Under the pieces are notes generated by a model that saw only the letters and a list, made by a program, of their open reading frames with translations, ran no database searches and was not told the DNA's origin. Both the position numbers and the translations under genes were made by a program. A stretch of 42,829 nucleotides of DNA, taken from Streptomyces sp. GTDB taxonomy: Bacteria; Actinomycetota; Actinomycetes; Streptomycetales; Streptomycetaceae. The stretch lies in NCBI RefSeq assembly GCF_031181555.1, contig NZ_JAPSKQ010000040.1:1-42829 (forward strand), written 5' to 3'. The first letter of the stretch is position 1. Each line of letters opens with the position of its first letter. Below, one piece after another: positions 40,377 to 42,829 of the stretch.

Positions 40377-41512
40377 CGCCGGGTCGGGGGGCGCCAGTCG
40401 CCGAGGTAGGCCTGCGGGGTGTGGGACGCGGCCTCGGCGCGGGTGAGCTGGGGCCGGTTCCCGGGGACGGTGATCACGGCGCCCGGTCCGGTGTTGCGGT
40501 ACTCGGCGAAGCGCTGGTCCTGCCAGGGGTGGCCGCTGGACATGTTCGTGTACGGCGCGACCGCGTCGATGCCGGCGCCGAGGTGGGTCTCCCGGACGGT
40601 GAGCATCGGGCGGGCGGTGCGGTCGGAGCTGGGCACCCAGGGGCGGGCCAGCTTGTAGTAGCCGTCGGGGGCCTCGCTGCTGATCCGGCTCCTGGTGACC
40701 AGGTACCCGTGCGGGTTGGCGCCGGCCGTGGAGGGCGCGAAGACGAAGCCGTACGGGGCGCCCGTCAGGTCGGGGCGGATCAGCGTGCGGAAGTGGCAGT
40801 GCGCGAACACGGCGGTGGCCCGGCCGAAGACGAAGTCGACGTCGCCCTCGACGTAGCAGTGCGAGAAGTACTGGCGGGCGAAGGTGTCGAGGGAGAGGGA
40901 GTCGGCGTACAGGGTGTCCTGGTGGCCGAGGAACCGGCAGTGGTCGAAGGCGCTGCGGTCGCCCTGCACCTTGAGGGCGACGGCCTGGGTGCCGCTGGTT
41001 CCGGGGAGGTCGGTGCGCAGCCAGTCGTTGGCGAAGGTGATCCAGCGGGCGGTGAAGCCGTCGGGGCGCAGGGTGGTGGTGGCCGAGCCGGAGGTGCCGA
41101 GGGTGCCGCCGCCGGGCTTGGGGGTGCCGGCCGCGTTGTCGTAGACGATGACCACGTCACGGGGGTCCTCGGAGGCGCCGAGCCAGGTCATGTCGGTGCG
41201 GTCGGCGTCGACCGAGACCGTCTCGCGGTAGGTGCCCGGGGCGATGACCAGGGTGTGTCCGGGGCCGGCCGCGGCGGTCACGGCGGCCTGGACGGTGGTG
41301 AAGTCACCGGCGCCGCCCGGATGGACGTACAGCGTCTTCGCGGTCAGGCGCGCGGCCGGTGAGCCGTACCGGCCGAACGGGCGGCGCGTCCGGTCCGCGG
41401 CCTGCGTCGCGTGCGCGGCGGCGGTGGACAGGGCGAGCGCGGTGCCGGCCGTGGCGCCGGCGAGCAGGAAACCTCTCCGGGACAGGGGCACGGGGCCGTG
41501 GGGCGAGGGCAT
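40373..41512 (-). CDS. Secreted pectinesterase (CE8)
   Basis: The 379-residue precursor starts with a twin-arginine signal peptide (PLSRRGFLLAGATAGTALAL followed by AHA). The mature part has CE8 motifs: DFTTVQAAVTAAAGPGHTLV, FLGHQDTLYADS with the first catalytic Asp, EGDVDFVFGRATAVFAHC with the second, and KLARPWVPSS corresponding to the LGRPW Arg motif. The enzyme hydrolyses methyl esters of homogalacturonan to give pectate for the lyases. ATG 41512 has a good AAGGAG. The Tat route implies folding before export. Operon: PL1 lyase, a hairpin, this gene, then the coupled alpha/beta hydrolase. Confidence 0.93.
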   Translation of the reverse strand: MPSPHGPVPLSRRGFLLAGATAGTALALSTAAAHATQAADRTRRPFGRYGSPAARLTAKTLYVHPGGAGDFTTVQAAVTAAAGPGHTLVIAPGTYRETVSVDADRTDMTWLGASEDPRDVVIVYDNAAGTPKPGGGTLGTSGSATTTLRPDGFTARWITFANDWLRTDLPGTSGTQAVALKVQGDRSAFDHCRFLGHQDTLYADSLSLDTFARQYFSHCYVEGDVDFVFGRATAVFAHCHFRTLIRPDLTGAPYGFVFAPSTAGANPHGYLVTRSRISSEAPDGYYKLARPWVPSSDRTARPMLTVRETHLGAGIDAVAPYTNMSSGHPWQDQRFAEYRNTGPGAVITVPGNRPQLTRAEAASHTPQAYLGDWRPPTRR

Positions 41513-41532
41513 GTGGTGCTCCTTCGGTGCGG

Positions 41533-41583
41533 GGCCGGGCGGGGCGCACGCCGCAGTGGGGGCGGTGTGCGCCCCGCCCGGCC
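41533..41583 (-). terminator. Hairpin between the PL1 lyase and pectinesterase genes
   Basis: A perfect 17-bp stem (41533-41549 with 41567-41583, GGCCGGGCGGGGCGCAC and its complement) encloses a 17-nt loop. It lies 15 bp after the lyase stop and 20 bp before the pectinesterase start, ending just upstream of its RBS. It may terminate, attenuate, or protect the upstream mRNA. Confidence 0.75.
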
Positions 41584-41597
41584 GGTTCTCGGGGGTG

Positions 41598-42829
41598 TCA
41601 GCGGACGCGGCCCGCGCCCGCGTGGTGCTTGACCAGGACCGGGACCGCCCGCACCGGGTGGACGGCGGTGCGCAGGGTGGGGGTCCAGCCGGCACCGGAC
41701 CGGAGGGTCTCCGCCGGCTTCTCCGCGTTGTGCACGGCGATCAGGTCCACGCGCTCGCCGTTGACCCGGTTGTTCGCGGCGGTGAGCGGCGCGTCGTTCC
41801 ACTTCTTGAGGATCTTCGCCGGGCTGATGCCCTCGGGCAGGGTGAACGCGTTGTGCTCGGCGACGAGCTGGGACTCCTTGCCGATGCCGAAGCTGTAGGA
41901 GTAGCCGGCGTCCGCCACGAAGTGGTTGTTGTACACGTCGACCTGCCCGAAGCGGACGCGCGGAGCGCGCTCGACCAGGTTCGAGAACAGGTTGTGGTGG
42001 AACGTCACCTTCAGCTTGCCCCGGTCGCCGACGGCGGTGGACTCGCTGTCGCTGTTGCCGATCAGGATCGTCTTGTCGTGCTCGGTGAAGACGTTCCAGG
42101 AGGCGGTGACGTAGTTGGCGCCCCGGACGATGTCCAGCTCGCCGTCGTGCTGCTGGTACAGCACGCCGAAGTGGGTCGGGGCCTCGCTGTCGGGGTGCTC
42201 GCCGTCGGTGAAGGTGTTGTGGTCCAGCCAGACGTGGGTGGAGCCGTACACGACGGCGGTGTCGTACTCGGAGTTCCAGTTGCCCTTGCTGCCGTCGGTC
42301 GGGTCCCACTGCGGGAAGCAGTCGACCGGGCTCTCCAGGGTGAGGTTCCGGATGATGACGTTGTCCACGCCCCTGATCTGCAGGCTGGCGCCCTTGAGTC
42401 CGGCGTTCCTGCCGACGCCGATGATGGTGGTGTTGGCGGGGACGCTCACCTTGATGGCCGCGTCCTGGCGGGCTGCCGAGGCCCTGCGCAGCCCCTCCGG
42501 GCTGTCGTCGGGCTCGGCGCTGAGGTCCTGCTCCATGCCCCAGGTCTCCGGCGCGTACTTCTCCAGGTAGGCGTCGAAGTCGTACCCGGGCACGGCGAAC
42601 GCCTCGCAGCCCTCGGAGACCGCGTCGATGGTCCCCTTCACCTTGATGATCTTCGGCGCGCTGCCGGCGTCCGCCAGGGCCGCCTTGAACTCGGCCCAGG
42701 TCGTCACGGTGTACACGTGCTCGGCGTCCGCGGCGGCGCCGCCGGTGGTGCCGGTGCCGTGGGAGGCCCAGCCGTCGTTCGGGGCCAGCGTCTGCCGGGC
42801 GGGGTCACGGTGGTGGGACGGGGAGTGCG
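41598..42829 (-). CDS. Pectate lyase, family PL1 (N-terminus outside the window)
   Basis: The gene runs off the window end; the frame is open to 42829, and the residues there (PNDGWASHGTGTTGG) are the usual start of the mature PL1 domain, so the signal peptide is missing. Motifs seen are NTTIIGVGRNAGLKGASLQI, HVWLDHNTFTDGEHPDS (calcium-binding region), LKVTFHHNLFSNLVERAPRV and the catalytic Arg region PRVRFGQVDVYNNHF. The visible part is 410 residues. PL1 enzymes cleave polygalacturonate by beta-elimination outside the cell. It is followed by a strong hairpin and the pectinesterase gene. Confidence 0.94.
   Translation of the reverse strand, partial: HSPSHHRDPARQTLAPNDGWASHGTGTTGGAAADAEHVYTVTTWAEFKAALADAGSAPKIIKVKGTIDAVSEGCEAFAVPGYDFDAYLEKYAPETWGMEQDLSAEPDDSPEGLRRASAARQDAAIKVSVPANTTIIGVGRNAGLKGASLQIRGVDNVIIRNLTLESPVDCFPQWDPTDGSKGNWNSEYDTAVVYGSTHVWLDHNTFTDGEHPDSEAPTHFGVLYQQHDGELDIVRGANYVTASWNVFTEHDKTILIGNSDSESTAVGDRGKLKVTFHHNLFSNLVERAPRVRFGQVDVYNNHFVADAGYSYSFGIGKESQLVAEHNAFTLPEGISPAKILKKWNDAPLTAANNRVNGERVDLIAVHNAEKPAETLRSGAGWTPTLRTAVHPVRAVPVLVKHHAGAGRVR

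Overview
This window is high-GC actinobacterial chromosome, almost certainly Streptomyces. The evidence is strong G/C bias at third codon positions, GTG starts, ATGA/GTGA gene overlaps, terminator hairpins without U-tracts, a sortase-E type LAETG surface protein, ectABCD, and two dispersed repeat families that I recognise from Streptomyces. From memory, the gene order matches the S. coelicolor chromosome from about SCO1847 to SCO1880; I could not check this here.

Layout. (1) 1-18713: cobalamin biosynthesis. A cobalamin riboswitch and a possible 30-codon leader ORF precede cbiB, cobQ, cobN, chlD, cobO, cobB and cobI on the + strand. A ZIP metal transporter on the - strand follows, then cobM, cobL, a cbiG-cobJ fusion, cobH, cbiX and cobC on the + strand. 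(2) 18722-22150: a LAETG cell-wall protein, an amidohydrolase and a PLP enzyme. (3) 22151-25992: a regulatory region of about 540 bp, ectABCD for ectoine and 5-hydroxyectoine, and a strong bidirectional terminator. (4) 26022-31707: a second class-V aminotransferase-like enzyme, a FrnE-type DsbA protein, a DUF1349 protein, an alpha-ketoglutaric semialdehyde dehydrogenase divergent from an IclR regulator, and a GNAT acetyltransferase. (5) 31878-36374: a membrane protein with a LuxR-type two-component pair, then a class B penicillin-binding protein. (6) 36688-42829: an ECF sigma factor with a coupled membrane protein, followed by pectin-degradation genes: a PL3 pectate lyase, an alpha/beta hydrolase, a CE8 pectinesterase and a PL1 pectate lyase cut by the window end.

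The most unusual object lies between cobN and chlD, the only gapped junction in the otherwise overlapping first cob operon. Two type I-E-like CRISPR repeats (29 nt each, period exactly 61 bp) flank one 32-nt spacer (6494-6525). The reverse complement of that spacer matches chlD at 7577-7608 at 29 of 32 positions. All three differences fall at third codon positions and are synonymous. The spacer therefore derives from a chlD reading frame, either this one or that of a relative, and points back at the cobalamin operon that contains it. It could be a self-directed mini-array, or the intercistronic mRNA could pair with the chlD coding sequence about 1 kb downstream. No cas genes are in the window.

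Other points of interest: an intergenic-type Streptomyces repeat read in frame as a proline-rich linker inside cobB; a mixture of early-insertion (CbiX, CbiG) and late-insertion (CobN/ChlD) cobalamin enzymes; stacked inverted repeats upstream of ectA; and ECF-like promoter motifs upstream of the PL3 lyase and the penicillin-binding protein.
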